Shown here piece after piece: positions 53,608 through 62,155 of a DNA stretch of 64,000 nucleotides. Every line of letters begins with the position of its first letter. The stretch's first letter is position 1. The notes under the pieces were generated by a model, which saw only the letters and a program-made list of their open reading frames with translations, made no database searches and was not told where the DNA came from. A program made the translations under genes and the position numbers. This DNA is from JANMOK01 sp031415055 (GTDB taxonomy: Bacteria > Pseudomonadota > Alphaproteobacteria > Rhodobacterales > Rhodobacteraceae), in NCBI GenBank assembly GCA_031415055.1, contig JANOQZ010000010.1, forward strand, positions 1-64,000, written 5' to 3'.

Positions 53608-54648
53608 TCAGTTGCCGTAGTCTATCACGTGGGAAAGTTGGGTTTCAAATTCCAACGCTTTGCCGGTGCCCAAGGCGACGCAATTCAACGATTCGTCGGC
53701 CACCGAAATGGCTAGGCCGGTTTGTTCTCGCAGCGCAAGATCAAGGTCGCCCAATAACGCACCGCCACCAGTCAGCATGACGCCACGATCCACAATATCG
53801 GCAGCAAGATCGGGCGGCGTCTGTTCGAGCGCGGTCATCACCGCCTCGCAGATTTGCTGCACGGGTTCAGCCAGAGCCTCCGCCACTTGGGCTTGGGTTA
53901 TTTCGGTTTCCTTTGGCACGCCGTTCAGCAAGTCGCGGCCACGGATTTCCATGCTTTGGCCGCGCCCGTCATCGGGCATACGTGCGGTGCCTATGGAGGT
54001 TTTGATCCGTTCGGCGGTGCTTTCGCCGACCAGAATGTTATGCTGGCGGCGCAGATAGGAAATAATCGCCTCGTCCATCCTGTCGCCTCCGGTACGCACC
54101 GAGCGAGCGTAAACGATGTCGCCGAGCGAGAGCACAGCCACTTCGGTCGTGCCGCCGCCGATATCGACCACCATGTTGCCGGTTGGGTCGGTGATCGGCA
54201 TGCCGGCACCGATAGCAGCGGCAATCGGCTCCGCAATCAAACCAGCCTTGCGCGCTCCGGCAGACAATACCGATTCACGGATGGCGCGTTTTTCTACAGG
54301 GGTTGCGCCATAGGGGACGCAAACAATGACCTTGGGTCGGGCCCAGTTACCGCGTTTGTAAACCTTGCGCATGAAATGCTTGATCATCTCTTCAGCCACA
54401 TCGAAATCGGCAATCACGCCGTCGCGCATCGGCCGAATGGCTTGGATCGAACCGGGCGTGCGGCCGAGCATTAGTTTGGCGTCTTCGCCCACCGCCAACA
54501 CCTGCTTCTTGCCGTCACGTACGTGATAGGCGACGACGGAAGGTTCATTCAGGATGATGCCTTTACCTTTGACATAGATAAGCGTGTTGGCGGTGCCGAG
54601 GTCGATAGCCATGTCGGCCGAAAACAGGCCGGTGAGTGCGCTGAACAT
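53608..54648 (-). CDS. mreB: Rod shape-determining actin homologue MreB
   Basis: A 346-residue bacterial actin. Phosphate 1 DLGTANTLIYVKGKG, the adenosine region LTGGGALLGDLD, and phosphate 2 VVDIGGGTTEVAVLSL are intact. It polymerises along the membrane and directs wall synthesis. It is the first gene of the cell-shape unit; the 250 nt upstream (54649-54898) hold no other gene and should contain its promoter. Confidence 0.97.
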   Translation of the reverse strand: MFSALTGLFSADMAIDLGTANTLIYVKGKGIILNEPSVVAYHVRDGKKQVLAVGEDAKLMLGRTPGSIQAIRPMRDGVIADFDVAEEMIKHFMRKVYKRGNWARPKVIVCVPYGATPVEKRAIRESVLSAGARKAGLIAEPIAAAIGAGMPITDPTGNMVVDIGGGTTEVAVLSLGDIVYARSVRTGGDRMDEAIISYLRRQHNILVGESTAERIKTSIGTARMPDDGRGQSMEIRGRDLLNGVPKETEITQAQVAEALAEPVQQICEAVMTALEQTPPDLAADIVDRGVMLTGGGALLGDLDLALREQTGLAISVADESLNCVALGTGKALEFETQLSHVIDYGN

Positions 54649-54898
54649 TTGAATACTGCCCCTTACGTTGCGCTGCTGGTCAAAAGGGGAGCAGCGCTTT
54701 GGTTGAGGGAGTTATACGACCCAAGCAATCGCAGGGTAAAGGGGGACGCTTTGCCGCGTTGGTTCGATATAGCGCGGCAATTCAGGCATTAATGTTCGAT
54801 TTGTCTAAGGGTTGCAGGAATCATGGCATTGCGAGCCGCAAGAGTGAGGGAATCCGCCCCGTCACTAGCCACCGACTCAGGAATGGATTCGCCGACAA

Positions 54899-55627
54899 TC
54901 AAAAAGCCGAGCGCGAAAGTCTTTGGTCAAGATCGCGGGAAATGTCTTCTTCCATCTGGCGTGCGCTCACCGCAACCGAAGCCAAATCCATCACGCCCGG
55001 TTGGGCATGCAACTCCTGGCCGCCGTGACTGCGTTGTTCCAAGCGGAAACGCTCCAGCGCGGCCTGCGAATGTCGGCCCCAGACGCCGTCGAGCGGGCCC
55101 GAATAATAGCCAAGGAATTGCAAGTCAGTCTGCAGACCAATCATTTGCGAATGCGTCAAATTGGTCGCGCCATAGTCATTTCGATCCCGCAATGGGGTGG
55201 CGTAAATAGTACTGTTAGAGGCCGAGAAACGCCCGGCCGTGGTTTGCTCTAGTCGGTCTTGTTGGGCACTGGTAAGGATGCCAGTTGGTCTATAGCCATT
55301 GGCGCGCTGCCAATAAAGCAGGGCTTGTTTAGTCTGGTTGCCCCAAACGCCATCGATGCGACCGTTGTAGTATCCAGCTTGACGCAGCCCCAGTTGGACG
55401 TCGGCAATTTGCGCATGCGTCAGGCCGGGAACGTTATAGATAGGCGTCGAAACATTGCGGCGCTGATTGTCGATGACGGCCTTCACGACCAAGGCTGCCG
55501 CACCCAGAACCAGCAGTTTTCGCAAAGTGTCGTTCCGCGCCAAGGCGGGTGAGGGTATTGCCAAGATCGAAACCAGTGCCGCCGATGAAACGAGGGCGGT
55601 TAGACGACTGAATTGTTTGCTGAACAT
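54899..55627 (-). CDS. Secreted peptidoglycan-binding domain protein
   Basis: A 242-residue protein with a signal peptide (LVSSAALVSILAIPSPALA) and two PG_binding_1 domains: one near residues 75-130 (IADVQLGLRQAGYYNGRIDGVWGNQTKQALLYWQ) and one near 165-210 (MIGLQTDLQFLGYYSGPLDGVWGRHSQAAL). No catalytic domain follows, so it probably anchors to the wall or serves as an accessory to an amidase. ATG 55627 fits the signal peptide and has AAGGATC upstream. Confidence 0.82.
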   Translation of the reverse strand: MFSKQFSRLTALVSSAALVSILAIPSPALARNDTLRKLLVLGAAALVVKAVIDNQRRNVSTPIYNVPGLTHAQIADVQLGLRQAGYYNGRIDGVWGNQTKQALLYWQRANGYRPTGILTSAQQDRLEQTTAGRFSASNSTIYATPLRDRNDYGATNLTHSQMIGLQTDLQFLGYYSGPLDGVWGRHSQAALERFRLEQRSHGGQELHAQPGVMDLASVAVSARQMEEDISRDLDQRLSRSAF

Positions 55628-55744
55628 GGGACGATCCTTTGGCAATGTCGGGCGTTCCCGACATTGCCAGTATCGCCGTTCGGCCAAGCAAACCCCAATC
55701 ACGATCAATCGACTTGAATAAAGATACCGTGATTGACCGGCGTC

Positions 55745-56260
55745 TTAGCGACTTTGAGACAGCTCCCGGGCTACCCCTTGCAACTGGTCCAGGCCGGAAA
55801 GGGTTCCTTCGTTCATGCCGACGCCAAGATATTCTTCTTGCATCGCAACCGTTTCAAACAGGGTTGCGACCGTGACAGTCGTTGCGCCATTTTCTTCGAC
55901 AAATGTCGTGGTCATGATCATGCGCCCCGCGTGTTGAAGATTCATTGCGCCAGCCGACGGCTCTTCGAAACTATTGTCATAGACGATACGGCTGTAAGGC
56001 GTGATTTCCAGATATGTTCCGCCAAAGGGAGCACCTTGCATGCCGTCTGGACCGGTCATTGCCATGCGCCACTTGCCGCCGACACGAAAATCGCTTTCGC
56101 ACATTGTGACCGGATAGCCCACCGGGCCAAACCAACGCCGCAGATATTCCGGTTTTGCATGAGCCGCAAAAATATACTTTGCCGGCACATTCATGACCCG
56201 GCTAACACTCGTTTCGCGCAGGTCAGCGGGTTCGGTTGTATTCGCTAACATTCTAGTCAT
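55745..56260 (-). CDS. SRPBCC (AHSA1-type) domain protein
   Basis: A 171-residue START-like fold protein: RVMNVPAKYIFAAHAKPEYLRRWFGP, GGKWRMAM and LEITPYSRIVYDNSFEE are typical of the AHSA1-like family. The ligand is unknown. ATG 56260 overlaps the ArsR stop by 8 nt; ArsR-SRPBCC pairs are a common arrangement in which the regulator controls both genes. Confidence 0.85.
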   Translation of the reverse strand: MTRMLANTTEPADLRETSVSRVMNVPAKYIFAAHAKPEYLRRWFGPVGYPVTMCESDFRVGGKWRMAMTGPDGMQGAPFGGTYLEITPYSRIVYDNSFEEPSAGAMNLQHAGRMIMTTTFVEENGATTVTVATLFETVAMQEEYLGVGMNEGTLSGLDQLQGVARELSQSR

Positions 56261-56582
56261 CCTTTTGTTGAAGGTTGATTGCCAAAGTTTCAAGCTGTTC
56301 AAGCCGATTTTCCCAAAGTGCACGATACTTGCTGATCCAACCGTCCAGTGCCGCCATTCCGTCGGGTTGCAGGCGCACGGGCCGCACGTTGGCTTGCCGT
56401 CCGCGATTCACCAGACCTGCGTTTTCCAAGATTTTGAGATGCGTTGAAATCGTGGGCTGGCTCAGCGCAAATGGGGCGGCCAGTTCACCTACAGATGCCT
56501 CGCCCGCGACCAAGCGATCAAGAATGGCGCGGCGCGTCGGGTTAGCAAGGGCACCAAGTATAAGGTCTAGGTTTTCGGACAT
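56253..56582 (-). CDS. ArsR-family transcriptional regulator
   Basis: A 109-residue winged-helix protein: LGALANPTRRAILDRLV, SVGELAAPFALSQPTISTHLKILENAGLV (recognition helix) and WENRLEQLETL. No cysteine-rich metal site is seen, so it is of the non-metal SRPBCC-associated type. A perfect palindrome lies 4 nt upstream of its start (56587-56622), probably its own operator. Confidence 0.9.
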   Translation of the reverse strand: MSENLDLILGALANPTRRAILDRLVAGEASVGELAAPFALSQPTISTHLKILENAGLVNRGRQANVRPVRLQPDGMAALDGWISKYRALWENRLEQLETLAINLQQKDD

Positions 56583-56586
56583 TTGC

Positions 56587-56622
56587 GATTCTCTATATTG
56601 AAATATATCAATATAGAGAATC
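56587..56622 (-). promoter_or_regulatory. Perfect 15-bp inverted repeat, probable ArsR operator
   Basis: GATTCTCTATATTGA and its exact complement TCAATATAGAGAATC flank a 6-bp AATATA spacer. It contains TATATT-like promoter sequence, so binding would block transcription of the ArsR-SRPBCC pair. Only 4 nt separate it from the ATG, so the transcript may be nearly leaderless. Confidence 0.75.
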
Positions 56623-56646
56623 GACTATGTCGAGTCAAGTAACCTG

Positions 56647-58224
56647 TCAGCTAACGTCTTTGTAGCTGATCCCTTTGATGTCACTGCCCGGCGCAGCCTT
56701 TTCACGACGCACGATCAGTTTATTGAGCGCATTCACATAAGCCTTGGCGGATGCCACGACCGTATCCGTATCCGCCGATTGGCCGGTGACGATTTTGCCG
56801 TTTTCTTCCATTCGCACCGATACCGTTGCCTGCGCATCGGTGCCCTCGGTGACGGCGTGCACTTGGTAAAGTTGCAGCTTTGCCTCGTGCGGAAACAACA
56901 TTCGCACCGCCTTGAAAGTCGCATCGACCGGTCCGTCACCAGTTGCAGCGACATGGTGGTCTTGGCCGTCAATTGTCAGAATCAAATCCGCCGACTGCGG
57001 CGCTTCGGTGCCGCAGACCACGCGCAGATATTTGATTTGCAGATGGTCGTTGGCGGCATTGGTGTTTTGGTCGCTCATCAAGGCAAGCAGGTCGTCCTCG
57101 AAGACTTCCTTCTTGCGGTCGGCCAAGACTTTGAAACGGATGAACACATCTTTCAACTGGTTGTCGCCCAGATCATAACCCAGATCGTGCAGTTTAGCTC
57201 GCAAGGCCGCACGGCCCGAATGTTTGCCCAAAACCAAATTGCTTTCGGTGATCCCTATGTCTTCAGGACGCATGATTTCGAATGTTTCGACGTTTTTCAG
57301 CACGCCGTCCTGATGGATGCCGCTTTCGTGCAGGAAGGCGTTTTTGCCGACAATCGCCTTGTTGAACTGCACCGGAAAGCCCGAAACCGTGGCAACCATG
57401 CGGCTGGCTTGTATGATTTTGGTGGTGTCGATGCTGGTGCGGAAGGGCATGATGTCGTTGCGCACGCGCAGGGCCATGACGACCTCTTCCAATGCCGTAT
57501 TGCCAGCCCGTTCACCCAAGCCGTTGATGGTGCATTCGATTTGCCGAGCACCGGCGGTTACAGCCGCCAGAGCGTTGGCGGTGGCCATGCCAAGGTCGTT
57601 GTGGCAATGGGTGGCGAAGATGACTGCGTCGGCACCGGGCACTTTTTCCAACAACATGCGGATCAATTCGGCGCTTTCGGCGGGCGCTGTATAGCCGACT
57701 GTATCGGGGATGTTGATGGTGGTTGCCCCGGCTTTTATGGCGGTTTCCACCGTGCGACACAGGTAATCATGCTCGGTTCGTGTGGCGTCCATCGGTGACC
57801 ATTGCACGTTATCGCACAGGTTTCGCGCATATGTGACCGTATCGGTGATGCGCTGGATCATCTCGTCTTGATTCAGTTTGGTGATGTCGCGGTGCAAGGG
57901 CGAGGTGCCGATAAAGGTGTGAATACGCGGGCGTTTGGCATGTTTTATCGCCTCCCAGCAACGGTCGATGTCGGTGAAATTGGCACGCGCCAAGCCACAA
58001 ATGACCGAATTCTTGGCGATCCGGGCGATGGTTGAAACGGCTTCAAAATCGCCGTCAGAGGCGATTGGGAAGCCCGCTTCGATGATGTCGACGCCCATTT
58101 CATCCAGCAATGCGGCAATTTCCAGCTTTTCGCTCAAGCTCATCGTCGCGCCGGGCGATTGTTCGCCGTCGCGCAAGGTGGTGTCAAAGATCAGGACCTG
58201 GTCCTGCTGCGATGTGTCGATCAT
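56647..58224 (-). CDS. leuA: 2-isopropylmalate synthase
   Basis: A 525-residue enzyme that condenses acetyl-CoA with 2-oxoisovalerate, the first step of leucine synthesis. The catalytic domain has FDTTLRDGEQSPGATM near residue 13, the metal-binding HCHNDLGMA and NGLGERAGNTALEEVV; the C-terminal LeuA dimer domain gives leucine feedback inhibition. A leucine-rich leader peptide and hairpin upstream suggest attenuation as well. Confidence 0.96.
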   Translation of the reverse strand: MIDTSQQDQVLIFDTTLRDGEQSPGATMSLSEKLEIAALLDEMGVDIIEAGFPIASDGDFEAVSTIARIAKNSVICGLARANFTDIDRCWEAIKHAKRPRIHTFIGTSPLHRDITKLNQDEMIQRITDTVTYARNLCDNVQWSPMDATRTEHDYLCRTVETAIKAGATTINIPDTVGYTAPAESAELIRMLLEKVPGADAVIFATHCHNDLGMATANALAAVTAGARQIECTINGLGERAGNTALEEVVMALRVRNDIMPFRTSIDTTKIIQASRMVATVSGFPVQFNKAIVGKNAFLHESGIHQDGVLKNVETFEIMRPEDIGITESNLVLGKHSGRAALRAKLHDLGYDLGDNQLKDVFIRFKVLADRKKEVFEDDLLALMSDQNTNAANDHLQIKYLRVVCGTEAPQSADLILTIDGQDHHVAATGDGPVDATFKAVRMLFPHEAKLQLYQVHAVTEGTDAQATVSVRMEENGKIVTGQSADTDTVVASAKAYVNALNKLIVRREKAAPGSDIKGISYKDVS

Positions 58225-58269
58225 TTTGATTTCCTTAGCGTTCCGAGGTTTATGGCGCGTTCGTCAATC

Positions 58270-58307
58270 CTCTGAGCGCACGCGCCTTTTCTCGGCGCGC
58301 TCAGAGG
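58270..58307 (-). promoter_or_regulatory. leuA attenuator hairpin
   Basis: On the minus strand CTCTGAGCGC pairs with GCGCTCAGAG, extended by GCC/GGC with a small bulge. The 5' arm covers the stop codon of the leucine-rich leader peptide, so ribosome position could decide whether it forms. No clear U-run follows, so it may act with Rho or by exposing the leuA start. Confidence 0.6.
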
Positions 58308-58348
58308 CGGCTAAGGAGGAGAAGCGCGATGAAAGCCATGCTGTTCAT
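58301..58348 (-). CDS. leuA leader peptide (leucine-rich)
   Basis: A 15-codon frame reads MNSMAFIALLLLSRL and stops with TGA. Five of fifteen residues are leucine, four of them consecutive (CTT CTC CTC CTT), directly ahead of leuA and overlapping a strong hairpin. This is the pattern of a leucine-sensing attenuation leader. Its start lacks a strong ribosome binding site. Confidence 0.7.
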   Translation of the reverse strand: MNSMAFIALLLLSRL

Positions 58349-58430
58349 TCGAGGCATAATATGGGCAAGTTTTGGGAAATAAAGGGTCAATTGCCGGATT
58401 ACGGCAGATTTTGGAATTTCCCGCCGGCCC

Positions 58431-58492
58431 GCACGCGTGCCAGTTCGTGTAATATGTTGATATTGCTAGATATAAAAAAACAAATTAACCAG
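58431..58492 (+). repeat. Dispersed intergenic element, copy 2
   Basis: GCACGCGTGCCAG-TT-CGTGTAA, then TGATATT, and at +50 CAAATTAAC-C-AG, matching the blocks and spacing at 11117-11178. The sequences between the blocks differ. Confidence 0.6.
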
Positions 58493-59075
58493 AAATTTAC
58501 CATTTGCCGCGAGGTGCTTCCGTCTGATGGGCGCAAAAGTTAATGCGCAAAACCAAGGGCAAAAAAGCCGCAAAAAGGGGGGTAAAAAGCCGGTTTTGCG
58601 GGGTTTGGTGAGGGTTTTTTGAAAGGTTTGGCGGGGGTGTTAAGGATTTGGACCAATCAACCCCAACAATCTACCCCAAAATGGGGTGATTTGGCCCGTG
58701 ACAAATCGCGGCCACAACGTTTGGCTAGTATACCCGACGAGCGGCCCCGCCGGTCGGCCAGCGCCTGCCTGCCCGTCATGCCGAAGGCGTGCTTTCAGCA
58801 CGACGCTGGCGCTTTGCGCCGCCCGCAGTCAGTCATTGACCTCGCGATAAGTCACATCAAGCCCACAGGTTTGGCGGGCGTCGCGTGGAAAGCGCTATCG
58901 AATGTCTCCCGGACGTCCTTTCCGGTGCTGCGCATCATCGCGCCTTGGCAATGCACGCGTCATTCCCTCCAAGGCATGATTCTTGGGTCGGGTCTGAAAT
59001 CGGCCAAGGCGTTGGAATGGTGCGTGCAAGCACTCACCCCACGGCCCGCTAAACCATTGGAATGGTAAGTTAAAA
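58493..59075 (+). other. Gene-poor stretch between leuA leader and MORN tail copy
   Basis: No gene I can support. The first part is A/G-rich (runs such as AAAAAGGGGGG), the rest GC-rich with short open frames that lack start signals and resemble nothing I know. An open frame at 58619-59068 has no ribosome binding site. It may be decayed sequence related to the neighbouring insertion. Confidence 0.5.
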
Positions 59076-59186
59076 ACGCACCTTACGGGTCCGTTTCCGC
59101 CGCCGCTGCCTCCGCCTCCGTCGCTTGCTGTCCATCCGCCCAGAAGCCGTCGTATTCCTGGCCGGAAGCACATTTCATGATGCCGC
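59076..59186 (-). pseudogene. Second copy of the MORN gene tail
   Basis: These 111 nt align with 60521-60631, the end of the MORN gene, without indels and with about 14 mismatches. Read on the minus strand they encode GIMKCASGQEYDGFWADGQQATEAEA and a short alanine-rich end with TAA, against GIMKYASGQEYDGFWADG... in the full gene. There is no upstream MORN sequence; the sulfotransferase-like gene's stop is three bases away. Confidence 0.85.
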
Positions 59187-59189
59187 AGC

Positions 59190-60305
59190 TTATTCGGGAA
59201 GTCGGGTTTCCACATAGTCGCGCTTGCCCATCCGGGCCAGCAAGGCTGAAGCCCGGGCGCGGCGTTCCGGCGACAGAGGCACGGCGGTGTTTTCGTTGGC
59301 AGTGGTGCTGCCCTTGTGAGCGTCCTGTTCAAAGGCGCGCATCGCCGTGGCCAGATGCTCGGTCGATACGCCGCAACCGGCAAGCAGCCGTGCGGTTTCG
59401 GCGGCCCGGTTCTGGTTGAGGTCGGTATAGTGGATCGCGGTGAACTTCATGCCGCGCCGCAGCGCCCGCAGATAGCCTTCGATCCGCTGGTCCCACATCA
59501 GGGTGTGAAATTCGGTGCCGATGATCGGGCCGTGGTCGGGGGCGAACGTGCCCTCCAGCACGGAAATCGGGGTTCCCACCATCAGAAAATCCCACAAATC
59601 GCGCCAGTATTCGGTGTCGGAGAGCACCAGTGCCGGGTCCATGATCCGCTGTTCGAATTTACTGGCCGAATTGGCCCAGCCGATAAGGTCGCGATACATG
59701 AACACGTTGCGCGATCGCGGGAAGGCCTGCTGGCAGAACTCGGCGATCAAGGTCGCCTCACCGCGGGTTTTGATGATGATCGACTCCTGGGTGCGGCCTT
59801 TGGGTGGGCGACAGGTCCAGAGCGTGGCGGCCCGCAGCGAATCGACCAGTTCGGCCCGGTCGTGTTTCAGGCGCACGGTGGCGATGTTGCTGAGGTAATC
59901 CGGTTCTGACAGGCTCCAGACCTCGGGCAGTTGCGCGAAGATGCGGCTAGCCAAAGTCGAGCCACAGCGCCCGGTCGAGAACAGGAAGGACAGATTGGCC
60001 GGCGGGGTGATCGCCCGGCTGGCCACCACGAAAGCGTCGAGATCAAGGATCGCGGCGCGAACAGCGAGTTTGTATTGGTCGAGATATACGAAAGGCGCAA
60101 CCGACAGATCGCTGTCCGGCGGCATCTCGACCAGCATCGCCCTGCCTTGCGCCATATCCAGCGCGTAGAGCGTCCAGTCCGGCGAGGCGATCAGCGTTTC
60201 GGTGCCGATCTGCCCCTGCGGGGTCAGGGCGAAATCGTCGAGGCTGGTTGGCAAGAAGGCGTCCGGCTTCTTTCGCGCGGTGATGAGAAACAGATCGGCG
60301 TTCAT
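59190..60305 (-). CDS. Sulfotransferase-like protein
   Basis: A 371-residue protein with the 5'-phosphosulfate-binding loop pattern of sulfotransferases, SFLFSTGRCGSTLASRIF, and a later arginine/serine region (FMYRDLIGWANSASKFEQ) where the 3'-phosphate contact is expected. The acceptor is unknown. ATG 60305 (MNADLFLITARKK) is my choice; the open frame extends upstream through non-family sequence. It appears richer in GC than its neighbours. It lies between the MORN gene and a duplicate of that gene's tail, which points to acquisition by recombination. Confidence 0.7.
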   Translation of the reverse strand: MNADLFLITARKKPDAFLPTSLDDFALTPQGQIGTETLIASPDWTLYALDMAQGRAMLVEMPPDSDLSVAPFVYLDQYKLAVRAAILDLDAFVVASRAITPPANLSFLFSTGRCGSTLASRIFAQLPEVWSLSEPDYLSNIATVRLKHDRAELVDSLRAATLWTCRPPKGRTQESIIIKTRGEATLIAEFCQQAFPRSRNVFMYRDLIGWANSASKFEQRIMDPALVLSDTEYWRDLWDFLMVGTPISVLEGTFAPDHGPIIGTEFHTLMWDQRIEGYLRALRRGMKFTAIHYTDLNQNRAAETARLLAGCGVSTEHLATAMRAFEQDAHKGSTTANENTAVPLSPERRARASALLARMGKRDYVETRLPE

Positions 60306-60470
60306 GGCGAGGCTTTCATAGAGGGCAGACGGGTTGCGGCCCCTATCCTTCGTTCGGATTTTGGTTTTTGGCAAGGCTTGGCTGGTTCCATGGAACGAAC
60401 CGACCTTCAGGACAGCCAGCCGCAGGTTGGGGTTCGCCGCGCCATTTTGGCTGCAACGCTTCCCGTATAC

Positions 60471-60530
60471 GGTGGGATGAATCCCACCCCACTCACTTGT
60501 TGTCAAACGGTGCGCAAAATGCGCACCCTA
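60471..60530 (+). repeat. Two REP-like palindromes after the MORN gene
   Basis: GGTGGGAT-GA-ATCCCACC (60471-60488) and GGTGCGCA-AAA-TGCGCACC (60509-60527), the second followed by CTACGG. The MORN gene's TAG stop is read from this CTA. They may stabilise the 3' end of the MORN transcript. Compare 3226-3247. Confidence 0.55.
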
Positions 60531-61958
60531 CGGCGCCGTTTCCGCCGCCGTGGCCTCCGCCTCGGTCGCCTGTTGGCCATCAGCCCAGAAGCCGTCGTAT
60601 TCTTGGCCGGAGGCATATTTCATGATGCCGCGTCCCTGCCTTTGGCCTTTGCGAAAAAAGCCTTCGTAAGTGTCGCCGTTGGCGTATTTGGCGACGCCTT
60701 CGCCGTCAATCTCGCCAGCCTTCCAACCGCCATTATATTCAAACCCGTCAGCCATCGTGATGGTGCCATTACCCTCCCGCTGACCGGCGACAAATCCACC
60801 GGTGTAGATGGTGCCGTCGGCATAGGTGGCGACACCTTCGCCATCGCGCAGGCCGTCCTTCCAGTCACCGGAGTACTGGTAGCCGTCCTGATAGGTCATC
60901 TTGCCTTTGCCGTGGTTCTTGGCGTTCTTGAATTCGCCCTCATAGACCAAACCATTCTGGTAACGGGCGATTCCCGTGCCCTCGATCACGCCGTTGACCC
61001 AGCCACCTTCGTAGGACGAGCCGTCTTTATAGGTGATCTTGCCACTGCCATTGGCGACATCGTTTAGCAGTGAACCTTCATAAATCGAGCCGTCGGGATA
61101 GGTCACTTTGCCGGTGCCCTCAATCCGGCCCTGCACCCAATCGCCGTCATAGGCATAGCCATCTGCCCCGATAAACACGCCTTTTCCGTGACGCTGATCG
61201 GCGGCGAAATCGCCGCTGTAAACGTCGCCATTGGCAAAAGTGGCGACACCTTGGCCTTGCTTTTTGCCCTCGACCAATCGGCCTTCGTATTTGTCGCCGT
61301 TGGCCTGAATCAGCACACCGCTGCCGTTGATTTGGCCGCCTTTCCATTCACCGACATAGGTCAGGCCGTCAGCAAGGGTCAATTTACCTTGGCCCTCGCG
61401 CTTGCCAGCTATCAGCGCGCCTTCATAGATTGCGCCGTCGGGATAGGTGATTTTGCCAGTGCCATCCTGCTCACCATTCACCCAAGTGCCGATATAAATG
61501 AAGCCATTCGGGCTGGTCATGGTGCCGGTACCGTGGTGTTTGGCGTCTTTGAAGTCGCCGTCATAGCGCACGCCGTTGGCGTAAATGGCGATGCCCTTGC
61601 CACTTATTTTTCCGTCCAGCCAATCGCCTTCGTAGGTGCCGCCGTCGCCGAAAATGATTTTGCCTTTGCCTTCGGGTTTACCGTTGATGAAGGCGCCCTG
61701 ATAGACCGACCCGTTGGGGAATTTGGCGCTGCCCTGACCCTCTATTCGTCCTTCGATCCAATTGCCGCTGTATTCGTAACCGTTGGGCAGGCGGTACGTG
61801 CCCTGACCGTGTTGTTTGCCGTTCTGGAATTCACCCTCATAAATGCCACCGGTATCGTATTGTTTGGTCTGCACCGTGGTTTCTTGCGCCAAAGCGGCTG
61901 CGCCAAGGCCAAGGCCGATTGAAATTGCGCTGGTAAATAGCAAACCTGAATTCTTCAC
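60528..61958 (-). CDS. Exported MORN-repeat protein
   Basis: A 476-residue protein: a signal peptide (LLFTSAISIGLGLGAAALAQ) and 19 tandem MORN repeats of about 23 residues (YxGxW/F-x-(D/N)G-x2-(D/E/H)G-x-G), from residue 39 to near 455, then an acidic alanine-rich tail. MORN repeats form elongated beta-hairpin sheets that bind proteins or membranes; no enzyme domain is present. The fifth repeat position alternates W and F/L, with one phase slip between repeats 9 and 10. Its 3' end is duplicated at 59076-59186. Confidence 0.88.
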   Translation of the reverse strand: MKNSGLLFTSAISIGLGLGAAALAQETTVQTKQYDTGGIYEGEFQNGKQHGQGTYRLPNGYEYSGNWIEGRIEGQGSAKFPNGSVYQGAFINGKPEGKGKIIFGDGGTYEGDWLDGKISGKGIAIYANGVRYDGDFKDAKHHGTGTMTSPNGFIYIGTWVNGEQDGTGKITYPDGAIYEGALIAGKREGQGKLTLADGLTYVGEWKGGQINGSGVLIQANGDKYEGRLVEGKKQGQGVATFANGDVYSGDFAADQRHGKGVFIGADGYAYDGDWVQGRIEGTGKVTYPDGSIYEGSLLNDVANGSGKITYKDGSSYEGGWVNGVIEGTGIARYQNGLVYEGEFKNAKNHGKGKMTYQDGYQYSGDWKDGLRDGEGVATYADGTIYTGGFVAGQREGNGTITMADGFEYNGGWKAGEIDGEGVAKYANGDTYEGFFRKGQRQGRGIMKYASGQEYDGFWADGQQATEAEATAAETAP

Positions 61959-62155
61959 GTTAACCCCCTTGGCGCGCGGCCAAATCCCTGCTCGGTCCGC
62001 TAAAGCGGACGATTGTTGGCGACAAGTCTAGATAAGGGCAAAAGGACTGACAACGCTTTTGTCTGGATTTCGCGCCTGGCGGACTGGAAAGGTCCCTTGT
62101 GTGGCCGGTTGTTGCCGGGTTACCCCTTGTTTGTTGACGATGAAAGGACCCAAGC

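Noticed and set aside
58619..59068. 149-residue open frame in the gene-poor stretch
   Set aside because: No ribosome binding site, no domain, and frames of this length are expected by chance in GC-rich DNA.
60306..60506. 67-residue N-terminal extension of the sulfotransferase-like gene
   Set aside because: It reads through the palindromic repeats after the MORN gene and contains no family residues; ATG 60305 gives a sensible protein.
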